A stretch of DNA of 34,342 nucleotides from Candidatus Omnitrophota bacterium (GTDB lineage: Bacteria; Omnitrophota; Gorgyraeia; Gygaellales; Profunditerraquicolaceae): positions 1 through 34,342 of the forward strand of contig JAQUQA010000001.1 in assembly GCA_028716305.1 (NCBI GenBank), given 5' to 3'. The stretch's first letter is position 1. Each line of letters opens with the position of its first letter. Under the pieces are notes generated by a model, which saw only the letters and a program-made list of their open reading frames with translations, ran no database searches and had not been told where the DNA came from. Made by a program: the position numbers and the translations under genes. Below, piece after piece: positions 25,065 through 32,526 of the stretch.

Positions 25065-25954
25065 TTATTAAATCCGTTAAAAAACCTGCTGTCCTGATGC
25101 CACTTTTGAAAAAAGCGTTTTACCTGCCTGTAATCATCCTTATTTATCACGGGATTATCCGGTATTTTTGTTTTTTTAGCCAGCACGCACATTAAAAGCG
25201 CGTCATTAAGATAGGAGTTCACAAATTCCGGCTTAAAACCGCAGATACGCAGAAGATTGCATAAACTGTTACGGCTGAATCTCGAAGGGTGGGCGTCAAC
25301 CGGGTTACTGCTAAGATACAAGTCAAGCGGCTTGGCAAAAGGTACCAGGATCCTGCTGCCTGTGGCAACCAAAAGATACCCTCCCGGCTTCAGTAATTCC
25401 CTGGCCCCTAAAACCAGCTCTTTGGGGGAAGTGGCATTCTCCAAGGTCCACATCATGGTAGCGATATCGGCAAATTCTTTTCCGTTACCGGCGCAAGCCA
25501 GGTACTCTTCCAGGGTCCCGCAAAAAGAAGCGACCTTCTGCCCGGCCAGAAGCCGGCAGTTGTTCGCGGAAGGCTCGATCCCGAAAACAGCAGCCTGGTA
25601 ATTATTTTTAAGGATGTTCAGAAACTGTCCCTCCTCCGCTCCGATATCACAGACGGTTTTATTCTTTAACCCCAGTTTCTGGCGCAGGAATTCGGCAATA
25701 TAAGTATGCCGCGCCAGCATCAACGGCGTGGCCGAAGTATAGGCCTTGCCAAAAAGCTCCTTTGACCAGACCTCGGCGATCTTATGAAAAGGACGGCGCA
25801 TCCTCACGTAAATAAATCCGCAATTCTTGCAGATGTGTATCACCTGCCCATTGGTATAACGCCGGACAAAAGGAAGCTCGATTGCCTGATCGCCGGAACA
25901 AATATCACAGTTAAACATTCGGATGCCGGTTGCTAACGGGGATTTTTTTACCAT
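25061..25954 (-). CDS. Methyltransferase with N-terminal zinc-binding domain
   Basis: 297 residues from the ATG at 25954; a TTG at 25960 would add two residues and overlap the preceding stop. Four Cys in the pattern CDIC...CKNC lie at about residues 16-43 of the protein, as in Methyltransf_13-type sugar C-methyltransferases. The core reads VCDIGAEEGQFLNILKNN (motif I with AEEG instead of GCGxG), FGIEPSANNCRLLAGQ, and ELLKPGGYLLVATGSRI. The substrate could be a nucleotide sugar or the glycan. It is the second of two such proteins in a row and feeds into the NeuB gene by a four-base overlap. Confidence 0.82.
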   Translation of the reverse strand: MVKKSPLATGIRMFNCDICSGDQAIELPFVRRYTNGQVIHICKNCGFIYVRMRRPFHKIAEVWSKELFGKAYTSATPLMLARHTYIAEFLRQKLGLKNKTVCDIGAEEGQFLNILKNNYQAAVFGIEPSANNCRLLAGQKVASFCGTLEEYLACAGNGKEFADIATMMWTLENATSPKELVLGARELLKPGGYLLVATGSRILVPFAKPLDLYLSSNPVDAHPSRFSRNSLCNLLRICGFKPEFVNSYLNDALLMCVLAKKTKIPDNPVINKDDYRQVKRFFQKWHQDSRFFNGFNK

Positions 25955-25956
25955 GC

Positions 25957-26979
25957 TCAACCAATCCTTCCTACCATATTCAGGTTTCTCGCCAGGTGGT
26001 TGCGATAAATCAATTCCGGAGTGATAAAATCCAGGTTATCGGGGTTCTCCCCGAAATAAGGATCAAGAAAACTTAAGTAATTTTTTATTACGCCGATCTC
26101 GGTAATGATCGTCTCGTATTCCAAGACCTTTAACCCCGCCTTTCGAAAAAGTTCCGACAGGGTAAGGATACTGAAAAACTGGATATGCGAATGCCCTCCG
26201 AAAACTCCGGCTTTTTCATGCATGACCCTGTTGACTAAGGCGTCGATACAAGGCAGGGAAACGTAAATGACCCCCCGTTCTTTTAATAACTTACCGGCCT
26301 CTCTGACGATCAAAAGAGGGTCTCTTAGGTGTTCCAGGGTATTCAGCAGGAAGATGCAATCGAATTTCATACCCAGGTCTTTTTTTAGCGGGAAAAAATC
26401 TTCCGTGAAAGCGATCCCTTTGTCCTTGAGGATGCCGTGGCACCTCCTGTTGGGCTCGATCCCGAAAACCCTATGCCCCCTTTTCTTGGCCTCGCTCAAA
26501 AGCGTACCCGGGCCGCATCCCACATCGCAGATATCCGCCTTTTTTTCTCCCGCGAAATAAAGTCCGGCGATATCCAGGCTGTAAGCGGCTTCCAGGGCCT
26601 GCATCTTTATCTGATGCTCGCTCTCCAAAACGTTTTCCCAGGAATCCTCGCTGGACCAGAGTTTTTCGTATTCCGCCCGATTGAGGATCGGATTCACGTA
26701 TACCAGGGAACAATTATTGCACTTTACATGAGGAAAACCGGACTTTACGAAGATGACGGTATGGTCAGCACTAGAGCACAGCGGGCAGTTACGCTTTTCG
26801 GAGAACTTCTCGAAGATCCTGCCGCTCTTTTTATCGATCCAGAGGTCATCATTATCTTCCCGGAACGCCATATGCTCCTGGCGCCGGGTCAAAAGATTGA
26901 ACTGCCGGGTACCGTAGACGATACTGGCGTCAAACTCGTTCCTGCGCCTGACTCTTTCCTGAAAATCGATCTTCTCCAT
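25957..26979 (-). CDS. Methyltransferase with N-terminal zinc-binding domain
   Basis: 340 residues from the ATG at 26979. The longer frame begins with TTG at 27030 and overlaps the preceding gene; GGAGT at 26984-26988 favours the ATG. NCPLCSSADHTVIFV and VKCNNCSLVYVNP form a CxxC...CxxC zinc knuckle. The core shows ICDVGCGPGTLLSEAKKRGH, FGIEPNRRCHGILKDKG and LLNTLEHLRDPLLIVREAGK, a complete class I methyltransferase. Such two-part proteins include C-methyltransferases for deoxy sugars, but O-methylation is also possible. It lies two bases after the amidotransferase gene and two before the next methyltransferase. Confidence 0.85.
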   Translation of the reverse strand: MEKIDFQERVRRRNEFDASIVYGTRQFNLLTRRQEHMAFREDNDDLWIDKKSGRIFEKFSEKRNCPLCSSADHTVIFVKSGFPHVKCNNCSLVYVNPILNRAEYEKLWSSEDSWENVLESEHQIKMQALEAAYSLDIAGLYFAGEKKADICDVGCGPGTLLSEAKKRGHRVFGIEPNRRCHGILKDKGIAFTEDFFPLKKDLGMKFDCIFLLNTLEHLRDPLLIVREAGKLLKERGVIYVSLPCIDALVNRVMHEKAGVFGGHSHIQFFSILTLSELFRKAGLKVLEYETIITEIGVIKNYLSFLDPYFGENPDNLDFITPELIYRNHLARNLNMVGRIG

Positions 26980-26981
26980 TT

Positions 26982-27539
26982 TTACTCCAAAGGGTATCTC
27001 AACTGCCACTTGCCTGATTCTTTTTTCCAAATCTCCGGGTTGCGGTGCTTATCCACGATTTCATTGAATTCCTTTTCGTTAAGATCCAGATACTCCAGTA
27101 CCTCTTTCAGGAATAGACTAGGGTATTCATGGTCATATTTTCTTGCCAGCTTAAGCCCTTCTTCCCGGGTCAACTGCCGGTTCTGGATCATCCGGCTGGC
27201 ATCTCTTACCGCCCTGCCAAAACCGAATTTTATGTATTGCAGATAATAATAGGCGTTATCAACCTTATCATCCAGGCTGTCAAAATCGGTAAAGGTGCCT
27301 TCGGTCCGACCTGCCGGACAGGTGTGAAAATCAAATTTATCCTTGATATAAAGGTAATTCTCATAACTGCTCCATTTAAAAAAATAACTGAAATACATGG
27401 CCTTTACCCCAGCCCGGCGGATCTTTTCCATATCCGGATAAATGTAGGGGTTTAAGTCGGATATTCCGATTTCTTCATCTACCCAGTTGCGGGGGTCATC
27501 TCCGATCTGGTGCTCGACTACTTCGGTAAAATCACGGAT
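26982..27539 (-). CDS. wbpG: N-acetyl sugar amidotransferase, C-terminal part (after a frameshift)
   Basis: 185 residues in the minus-one frame relative to the fragment at 27518-28147. It continues IRDFTEVVEHQIGDDPRNW, then YIYPDMEKIRRAGVKAMYF, FHTCPAGRTEGTFTDFDSLD, YYYLQYIKFGFGRAVRDASR and NPEIWKKESGKWQLRYP, which are the conserved C-terminal blocks of WbpG/PseA-type proteins. The first ATG in this frame is only at 27431, well inside the conserved region, so this piece is not an independent gene. Joined at the A7 run, the protein would be 388 residues, close to the family length. The next gene starts two bases after its stop. Confidence 0.85.
   Translation of the reverse strand: MRDFTEVVEHQIGDDPRNWVDEEIGISDLNPYIYPDMEKIRRAGVKAMYFSYFFKWSSYENYLYIKDKFDFHTCPAGRTEGTFTDFDSLDDKVDNAYYYLQYIKFGFGRAVRDASRMIQNRQLTREEGLKLARKYDHEYPSLFLKEVLEYLDLNEKEFNEIVDKHRNPEIWKKESGKWQLRYPLE
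26984..26988 (-). promoter_or_regulatory. Ribosome binding site deciding the methyltransferase start
   Basis: GGAGT on the minus strand, four bases ahead of the ATG at 26979 and overlapping the stop of the preceding gene. Confidence 0.55.
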
Positions 27540-28147
27540 TTTTTTGCCTCCTGGCTTAAGACCTTTCCGCCGTATTCACTCTCTCCGTGCTCGGCGTAAA
27601 AAACCAGCGGAATATTAAAATCCACCGCGGTCTTTACCGGAATGACGTTGATCCCGGCATCCCAGGCAACTTTTTGATTTCCCCGCTCGATAAAGAACCG
27701 GCGCGCGAGCCTGCGATGCACCTTCTGGTTTGGCCGGAAAAAGATGTGGTCAAACCCCAGCCGGATCAAAGCCTCGCGGTTATGATTACCCACTTCATTG
27801 GGGATCTGCGGAGAAAATGTCACCAAAAGCGGGTTCATCCCAAATTCGAATTTCAGCTTGTAGGCTACCGCGCTGCTGTCTTTTCCCCCGCTCCAGGGAA
27901 CAAGACAATCCCAATACCCGTTTTTGGAACGAAAAGGTTCGATCAGGCGCTGAAACTCTTCTTTTCTGGCCTGCCAGTCGAGATTAGCCCATTTTTCCTC
28001 GGCGTTCCTACAGGCATTACAGACACCGGATTCATCAAAGGTGATCCTGGGCCGGGAATTCGGCATCAGACACTTTTTGCAGTACGCAATTCTTCTTGCC
28101 GCTTCTGAAGAGTGTTTTATTTCGGCATTCCCCCTGGAAATATCCAT
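27518..28147 (-). CDS. wbpG: N-acetyl sugar amidotransferase, N-terminal part (broken by frameshift)
   Basis: 209 residues ending at an early TAG at 27518. Cys23, Cys26, Cys43 and Cys46 form a CKKC...CNAC zinc site, followed by VPWSGGKDSSAVAYKL near 84-99 (PP-loop for ATP), LGFDHIFFRPNQKVHRRLAR and FYAEHGESEYGGKVL. Family members (WbpG, PseA, WbuX) use ammonia delivered by a HisH/HisF-type pair to turn an N-acetyl group into acetamidino. The last six residues (SVILPK) are out of frame, and the correct continuation lies in the frame at 26982-27539. It starts five bases after the hisF-like gene. As written it would lack the C-terminal half. Confidence 0.88.
   Translation of the reverse strand: MDISRGNAEIKHSSEAARRIAYCKKCLMPNSRPRITFDESGVCNACRNAEEKWANLDWQARKEEFQRLIEPFRSKNGYWDCLVPWSGGKDSSAVAYKLKFEFGMNPLLVTFSPQIPNEVGNHNREALIRLGFDHIFFRPNQKVHRRLARRFFIERGNQKVAWDAGINVIPVKTAVDFNIPLVFYAEHGESEYGGKVLSQEAKKSVILPK
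27539..27545 (-). other. A7 run, minus-one slippery heptamer at the wbpG frameshift
   Basis: Seven A on the minus strand, read in frame as GC-A AAA AAA, is the X XXY YYZ form used for minus-one slippage. A slip here re-reads the last A and gives ATC, which continues IRDFTE in the family frame. An AGGAGG lies one base before it, closer than in known minus-one stimulators, and no strong downstream stem is seen. A missing A (seven instead of eight) from mutation or sequencing error explains the same data. Confidence 0.6.
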
Positions 28148-28152
28148 CTTTT

Positions 28153-28899
28153 CTATCCCCTTACTTCAACTCCCGATTTTTTTAAATACTGCTTCGCGCT
28201 TTTGATGCTATTTTCGGTGAAATGGTAGATATTTGTGGTGGCCCCGGCCTGCACCTTGCCGATTAAAAAACCATCGACAAAATCCTGCCATTTGCCCGCG
28301 CCACCGCAGGCGATCACCGGAATATCCACCGCATCAGCGACTAAGCGGTTAAGCCGGTTATCGTACCCTTCAAGAGAGCCGTCTTTTTCGATCGAAGTGA
28401 TCATGATCTCTCCGGCCCCCAGCTCTTGGGCCTTTTTTGCCCAGCTAACCGGATCCAGCCCCGTAGGCCGGGTGCCGAATTCGCTATAAACTTCATAATT
28501 GCCGCTGCCGTTCTCCCTGGTATCGATCGATACCAATACGCACTGTGAACCGAACAGCCTGGCCGCTTCGCTGATAAACTCCGGACGGTTTAACGCCTGG
28601 TAATTTATCGCCACCTTATCCGCCCCCAGGCAAAGCAGCTTTCGGAAATCCTCGATATCCCTTACCCCTCCCCCTGCCGTCAACGGGACAAAACAGCGTT
28701 CGGCAAAATCGCTGACCACGGAAAAGAAATTCTCCTTTTTTCCGGCGCCCGGCCGGGTGATATCCAGCACAACGATCTCGTCAACCGACCAGGCATCGAC
28801 AAAATTAAGCGTATAGCGGTAATCCGGCTGAAAGACCTTTGTCCGGAACAATACCCCATCGTTAAACGTTAATACGGTAATTACCCGTTTTCTCAGCAT
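28153..28899 (-). CDS. hisF: HisF-like cyclase-fold subunit of the amidotransferase trio (HisF2)
   Basis: 248 residues of the HisF TIM barrel: VVLDITRPGAGKKENFFSVV, VPLTAGGGVRDIEDFRKLL, VSIDTREN near 123-130, ITSIEKDGSLEGYDNRLN, IPVIACGGAGKWQDFVDGF. True HisF has Asp11 as an essential catalytic residue; here residue 11 is Thr (VLTFNDG). The second catalytic Asp is kept (Asp126). This matches the amidotransferase-linked HisF2 subgroup, which channels ammonia to WbpG/PseA rather than making imidazole glycerol phosphate. No other histidine gene is in the window. It lies five bases after hisH and five before wbpG. Confidence 0.9.
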   Translation of the reverse strand: MLRKRVITVLTFNDGVLFRTKVFQPDYRYTLNFVDAWSVDEIVVLDITRPGAGKKENFFSVVSDFAERCFVPLTAGGGVRDIEDFRKLLCLGADKVAINYQALNRPEFISEAARLFGSQCVLVSIDTRENGSGNYEVYSEFGTRPTGLDPVSWAKKAQELGAGEIMITSIEKDGSLEGYDNRLNRLVADAVDIPVIACGGAGKWQDFVDGFLIGKVQAGATTNIYHFTENSIKSAKQYLKKSGVEVRG

Positions 28900-28904
28900 G
28901 GTTT

Positions 28905-29513
28905 TTAAGATTTTTTTAAAAAGTTATCCAGTAATTTCAAACCCGCGAGCTGGCTTTTCTCCGGATGAAATTGCGTCGCGTAAATGTTATCCTGCTGGAT
29001 CACGGCGCTGAAGCGGACACCGTATTCCGACTCTCCAAAGACAATACCCGAGTCATCCGGCCGCAGATAGAAACTGTGCACGTAATAAAAAAGGTCTTCT
29101 TTTTCGACCCCATCAAAGAGAATACTGCTTTTTTTCTGAAAAAGATCGTTCCACCCCACGTGCGGGACAGGCAAACCCTGCTCGGGTAACCTGACTACCG
29201 AGGCGGGGATCCAGCCCAGGCCCTTATGCCGGCCAAACTCAAAACTTTCCCCGGCGAATAGCTGCGCCCCCAGGCAAATCCCCAGGATCGGCTTCTTTTC
29301 CCCGATCACCATCCGGCTAAGTACTTCTCTCAGGCCAAAGGCGGCCAGGTTATTCATTCCGTCCCCAAAAGCGCCTACACCCGGAAGGATCAGCTTATCC
29401 GCCTGCTCAAGCGCCGCATGGTCCCGGGTCACCATCGCCTCAAAACCCAGGCGCTTTACCGCCGCGTAAACCGACTTGAGATTACCTAACCCATAATCAA
29501 CTATGGCAATCAT
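28905..29513 (-). CDS. hisH: HisH-like glutaminase subunit of the amidotransferase trio (HisH2)
   Basis: 202 residues from the ATG at 29513; the frame open to 29558 overlaps the AsnB stop, and GAAGG at 29523-29527 favours this start. MIAIVDYGLGNLKSVYAAVK is the typical start. ILGICLGAQLFAGES carries the nucleophile Cys80; His183 and Glu185 in QFHPEKSQ complete the class I glutaminase triad. PGVGAFGDGM is the oxyanion loop. It releases ammonia from glutamine for the HisF2/WbpG partners, giving acetamidino modification of an amino sugar (known for the family). The three genes run HisH-HisF-WbpG, each five bases apart. Confidence 0.92.
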   Translation of the reverse strand: MIAIVDYGLGNLKSVYAAVKRLGFEAMVTRDHAALEQADKLILPGVGAFGDGMNNLAAFGLREVLSRMVIGEKKPILGICLGAQLFAGESFEFGRHKGLGWIPASVVRLPEQGLPVPHVGWNDLFQKKSSILFDGVEKEDLFYYVHSFYLRPDDSGIVFGESEYGVRFSAVIQQDNIYATQFHPEKSQLAGLKLLDNFLKKS

Positions 29514-29518
29514 CGCTA

Positions 29519-31195
29519 TCAACCTTCGCCTATCTTTACGCCAAAGGCGCTTACCCAATCCTGAAAAGCCATATTCTTGTATTCGCTGCGGTCATATTTG
29601 CCGTTTTTCCCCCAGCCAAACCAGTGGTTTATCGGGGCGCTGAAACCCCGCTTATCCACCCTTTCGGCGATCTCTTTGGGAATGAATTTCTTTGCCACTT
29701 TTTTCAGGATCCACTTGGTTACGCCGTTTTTAATTTTGTATTTTGACGGCATACTGAAGGCAAACTGAATCAGGCGATAATCCAAAAAAGGAGAACGGTT
29801 TTCCACGGCAAAAGCCATGTTTATGCGGTCGGAAAACTGCAAGAGTTCCTGCATGGTAGTGTAAAAATCGGTTACTCCCATGGCGTGGATATGGTCGTGC
29901 CCCATCTTTGAAAAATAGAATCCGATATTTTCTTCCAGATACCTGCTTACTTCCTTGTCATAACGGTTCTCGCAGCGGTTGACGATCCGGGTATATCTTT
30001 CCACCGGTGACCCGTAGTAACGATCAACCAGGTAAGAGTACCTCTCCAGCGCTTTTAAATTCTTGATCTGTTCGTCATGGTGCAGAAGGTGATAACGGTG
30101 ATACCCGGAGAAGATCTCATCTGCGCCGTCACCGGAAAGGACCACCTTGATATCCTTGATCGCCCTCTCTAAAAGCATCCAAAGGCTGAAACTCGTCCAG
30201 GTACATGGGGTATCAAGATGATAGATGATCTTTCGGCGGGTGCGCTCAAAGTCCGCCTGGGTCGGACGCACGATGATCAGGCGTTTATTAATTTTTTTGG
30301 CCACTAACTTTGCGTAATCCAGTTCATCATAATCGTTCTTGATATCAAAATGGCAGGTATAGAGATAATCAGGCTTGGCGATACAGGCTACCAGGGCGCT
30401 ATCCACCCCTCCACTGACAAAAGTCCCGAAACGATGCACGCAATTCTTCGTCCTTAAGGTAATAGCGTCTACCAACAGGTCGGAAAGCCTGGACTCTATC
30501 TTCTTGAGGTTATCCGGTAGATAAATCAGATTGTCCCAGACCTTCCAGTAGGCGTGCTTGGTCAAGCGGCCCTGGCGATCGATTTTCAGGTACTCTCCCG
30601 GTAAAAGGCAATAAATATCCTTAAAAAGCGTCTCTTCCCCGGTATTGAATTCATAGGCATGATAAGATATGCAATCTTTGTTTAATGCCGGAGTGATTAC
30701 CTCCAGGAGGGCCTTGATCTCGCTGGCAAAGGCAAAGAACTTGTCGTTATTTACGTAATACAGTGGTTTTTCCCCTGCCTTGTCGCGGACGATATAAAGT
30801 TCTTCTTTCAGGGAATCATGCAGGGCAAAGGCAAACATACCATTGTAATCGGAAAAAGACTTAACCCCCTGATGCAGAAAATGGCTTAATACCGTTTCCG
30901 CGTCTGAAGAGCTGCTAAAGCGGTATTTTCCCCGGTAAAGCCCGCGGATCTGTTCGTGGTTATAGACTTCTCCGTTGTAAACTATAGCCGCGGTCTTATC
31001 TTTGTTCTCATAAGGGATCAGATGCTTCTCCTTATCGATAATGCTTAGGCGCACTGAGCCCAAAGCAAGGTCGCCCCGCAGATAAACCCCGGACTGGTCC
31101 GGCCCACGGTGCCCGATGCGTTCCAGCATCTTCTTTACCGTTTTTTCCGGCAAAACGGCGCCCTTTTTACGCAAGTAACCGGCTATTCCGCACAT
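29519..31195 (-). CDS. asnB: Asparagine synthase-like glutamine-dependent amidotransferase (AsnB family), copy 2
   Basis: 558 residues. MCGIAGYLRK exposes Cys2 as the glutaminase nucleophile; HRGPDQSG, VYNGEVYNHEQ and VRDKAGEKPLYY follow. The synthetase half has FVSGGVDSALVA near 259-270 (pyrophosphate loop), VVLSGDGADEIFSGYHRYHL, and FAVENRSPFLDYRLIQFAF. It is 71 residues shorter than the copy at 46-1935 and clearly different in sequence, so the two are not a recent duplication. The role in this locus is probably amidation of a sugar carboxylate. It lies four bases after the dehydrogenase-like gene and five before hisH. Confidence 0.92.
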   Translation of the reverse strand: MCGIAGYLRKKGAVLPEKTVKKMLERIGHRGPDQSGVYLRGDLALGSVRLSIIDKEKHLIPYENKDKTAAIVYNGEVYNHEQIRGLYRGKYRFSSSSDAETVLSHFLHQGVKSFSDYNGMFAFALHDSLKEELYIVRDKAGEKPLYYVNNDKFFAFASEIKALLEVITPALNKDCISYHAYEFNTGEETLFKDIYCLLPGEYLKIDRQGRLTKHAYWKVWDNLIYLPDNLKKIESRLSDLLVDAITLRTKNCVHRFGTFVSGGVDSALVACIAKPDYLYTCHFDIKNDYDELDYAKLVAKKINKRLIIVRPTQADFERTRRKIIYHLDTPCTWTSFSLWMLLERAIKDIKVVLSGDGADEIFSGYHRYHLLHHDEQIKNLKALERYSYLVDRYYGSPVERYTRIVNRCENRYDKEVSRYLEENIGFYFSKMGHDHIHAMGVTDFYTTMQELLQFSDRINMAFAVENRSPFLDYRLIQFAFSMPSKYKIKNGVTKWILKKVAKKFIPKEIAERVDKRGFSAPINHWFGWGKNGKYDRSEYKNMAFQDWVSAFGVKIGEG

Positions 31196-31199
31196 ATGA

Positions 31200-32525
31200 T
31201 TATTTTGCCAGGTTTAGCGTGCCGTCACCGACACGATGATACTTTATATTTTTTCCGAAATCCAGGCCATCCCAGATTCCGTAATTATCGATGACCAGCT
31301 TAGTATGTTTTTTAATTCTTTTTAACTCATTTTGCCTTAGTGTCTTATACTGGTTATGGTCACAGGCAACAACAATTACCTCAGCGTCGAAGACACTACC
31401 GGGAAAATCACTCACCTTTGCCCCTTTGACGTATTTATTTAATTCCGCGGAGGAACAAAACGGATCGTGTAAAATCACCTTTAATGAATTCTTCAAAAGG
31501 TATTCTGCCATGGTCACTGACGGAGAAAGTGTCAGGTCCTTCTGGTTCCCCTTATAGGTAACACCCAGTATGGCCACACTCTTATATGAGCTGCGGATGA
31601 GATACTCCGCATAGGTCAGCACCGAAGATATGTTGATATCCTGGAATTCCTTCAACAAGGTCAGGCTCTCCTGATTAGCGCTGCCTTCGATCAGGTAATC
31701 GATGGCAAAGGTCATTTTCGCCCCTCCCGTCCCGATATTCAACTTGCAATCATCAAAGTTCATGTTTCTGAAGATTGAACGGGAGATCTTCCCCAGGTCA
31801 ACCCCGGGATAGCCGATGGCCAGCTGCCGCATAAAATCAATGGCCATCGCCTGGATCGCGGCAATGGAATTTACATAGATCTCGGCTTCCTTGACGCTGT
31901 TTAGGGCCACCACCGGCATTTCGAAATATGCGGAGAGTTTTCCAACCGCAGCCAGCCCTCTGGCATCGCAAGATGAAATGACCAGGCGGTCCTTTCCGGC
32001 CATAAAAGACTCGAAGCTCCAATCCGTCCTGAACATCGTGCCCAGATAATAATCCCTGCCCGGAAGCAGGTTTGCTTTTTTGAGCTTTTCAACAAAATTA
32101 TTCTCGATATGCCCGGGGATAAAAGCCGATTCAAAGACGACCAAGGGGCGCGCCCCGCCTTTCTTAAGGTATTTAGCGAACAGATCGGCAAGCCTTGCCG
32201 CGATATTTTCCGATCCGATATTCTTGTGGCTCTCGGGGATGGTGATAATGTGCAAGAGGGTTCCAGCAAACATCTCTTTGGGGGTTTTCGCGATCTTAAC
32301 TCTTTCATAATCCGGCTGGGGCAGATAACCCGATATTGACCAGACCGCCCGCTGGTTACGGTCCGGGTAATTCCTGTTCCGGAAGGCCTCTAGTTGGGGG
32401 GTTTTTAAATCAAAGGCATTTATTTTGAATCCGCTATTCTGCAATTTGCAGATAGTCGTGTAACCCAGATAACCTAAACCCCAAACAGAAACCGTCTTAT
32501 TCAAAAATATATTCTCCTGGGCCAT
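31200..32525 (-). CDS. Nucleotide-sugar dehydrogenase homologue with missing catalytic residues
   Basis: 441 residues with the UDP-glucose/UDP-ManNAc dehydrogenase fold. VSVWGLGYLGYTTICKLQ near 12-29 is the NAD Rossmann motif, and SVAILGVTYKGNQKDLTLSP and VIVVACDHNQYKTL are C-terminal family blocks. By my alignment the catalytic Cys in the GxGGxC motif is Lys270 (GTGGAKM), the Lys in AExxK is Val218 (AEIYVNS), the paired Asn is Ala, and PEFLREG-type residues are absent. NAD binding is probably kept. Four-electron oxidation of a sugar 6-hydroxyl is unlikely by the standard mechanism. It lies one base after the aminotransferase gene and four before AsnB. Confidence 0.75.
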   Translation of the reverse strand: MAQENIFLNKTVSVWGLGYLGYTTICKLQNSGFKINAFDLKTPQLEAFRNRNYPDRNQRAVWSISGYLPQPDYERVKIAKTPKEMFAGTLLHIITIPESHKNIGSENIAARLADLFAKYLKKGGARPLVVFESAFIPGHIENNFVEKLKKANLLPGRDYYLGTMFRTDWSFESFMAGKDRLVISSCDARGLAAVGKLSAYFEMPVVALNSVKEAEIYVNSIAAIQAMAIDFMRQLAIGYPGVDLGKISRSIFRNMNFDDCKLNIGTGGAKMTFAIDYLIEGSANQESLTLLKEFQDINISSVLTYAEYLIRSSYKSVAILGVTYKGNQKDLTLSPSVTMAEYLLKNSLKVILHDPFCSSAELNKYVKGAKVSDFPGSVFDAEVIVVACDHNQYKTLRQNELKRIKKHTKLVIDNYGIWDGLDFGKNIKYHRVGDGTLNLAK

Positions 32526-32526
32526 C

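Noticed and set aside
26437..27246. 269-codon open frame on the plus strand
   Set aside because: It lies antisense to two genes with clear methyltransferase and amidotransferase motifs, has no family motif, and is a by-product of their codon pattern.
26982..27431. A separate small gene of 149 codons
   Set aside because: Conserved family sequence continues upstream in the same frame to the A7 run; it is the second half of wbpG.
27587..28108. 173-codon plus-strand open frame opposite wbpG
   Set aside because: It is antisense to the PP-loop half of wbpG and shows no recognisable domain.
28153..29513. Histidine biosynthesis genes
   Set aside because: The HisF-like protein lacks Asp11, no other his gene is near, and wbpG follows directly; the trio is the sugar amidination type.
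29519..31195. AsnB copies as a recent duplication or recombination repeat
   Set aside because: The two proteins differ by 71 residues in length and diverge throughout; only family motifs are shared.
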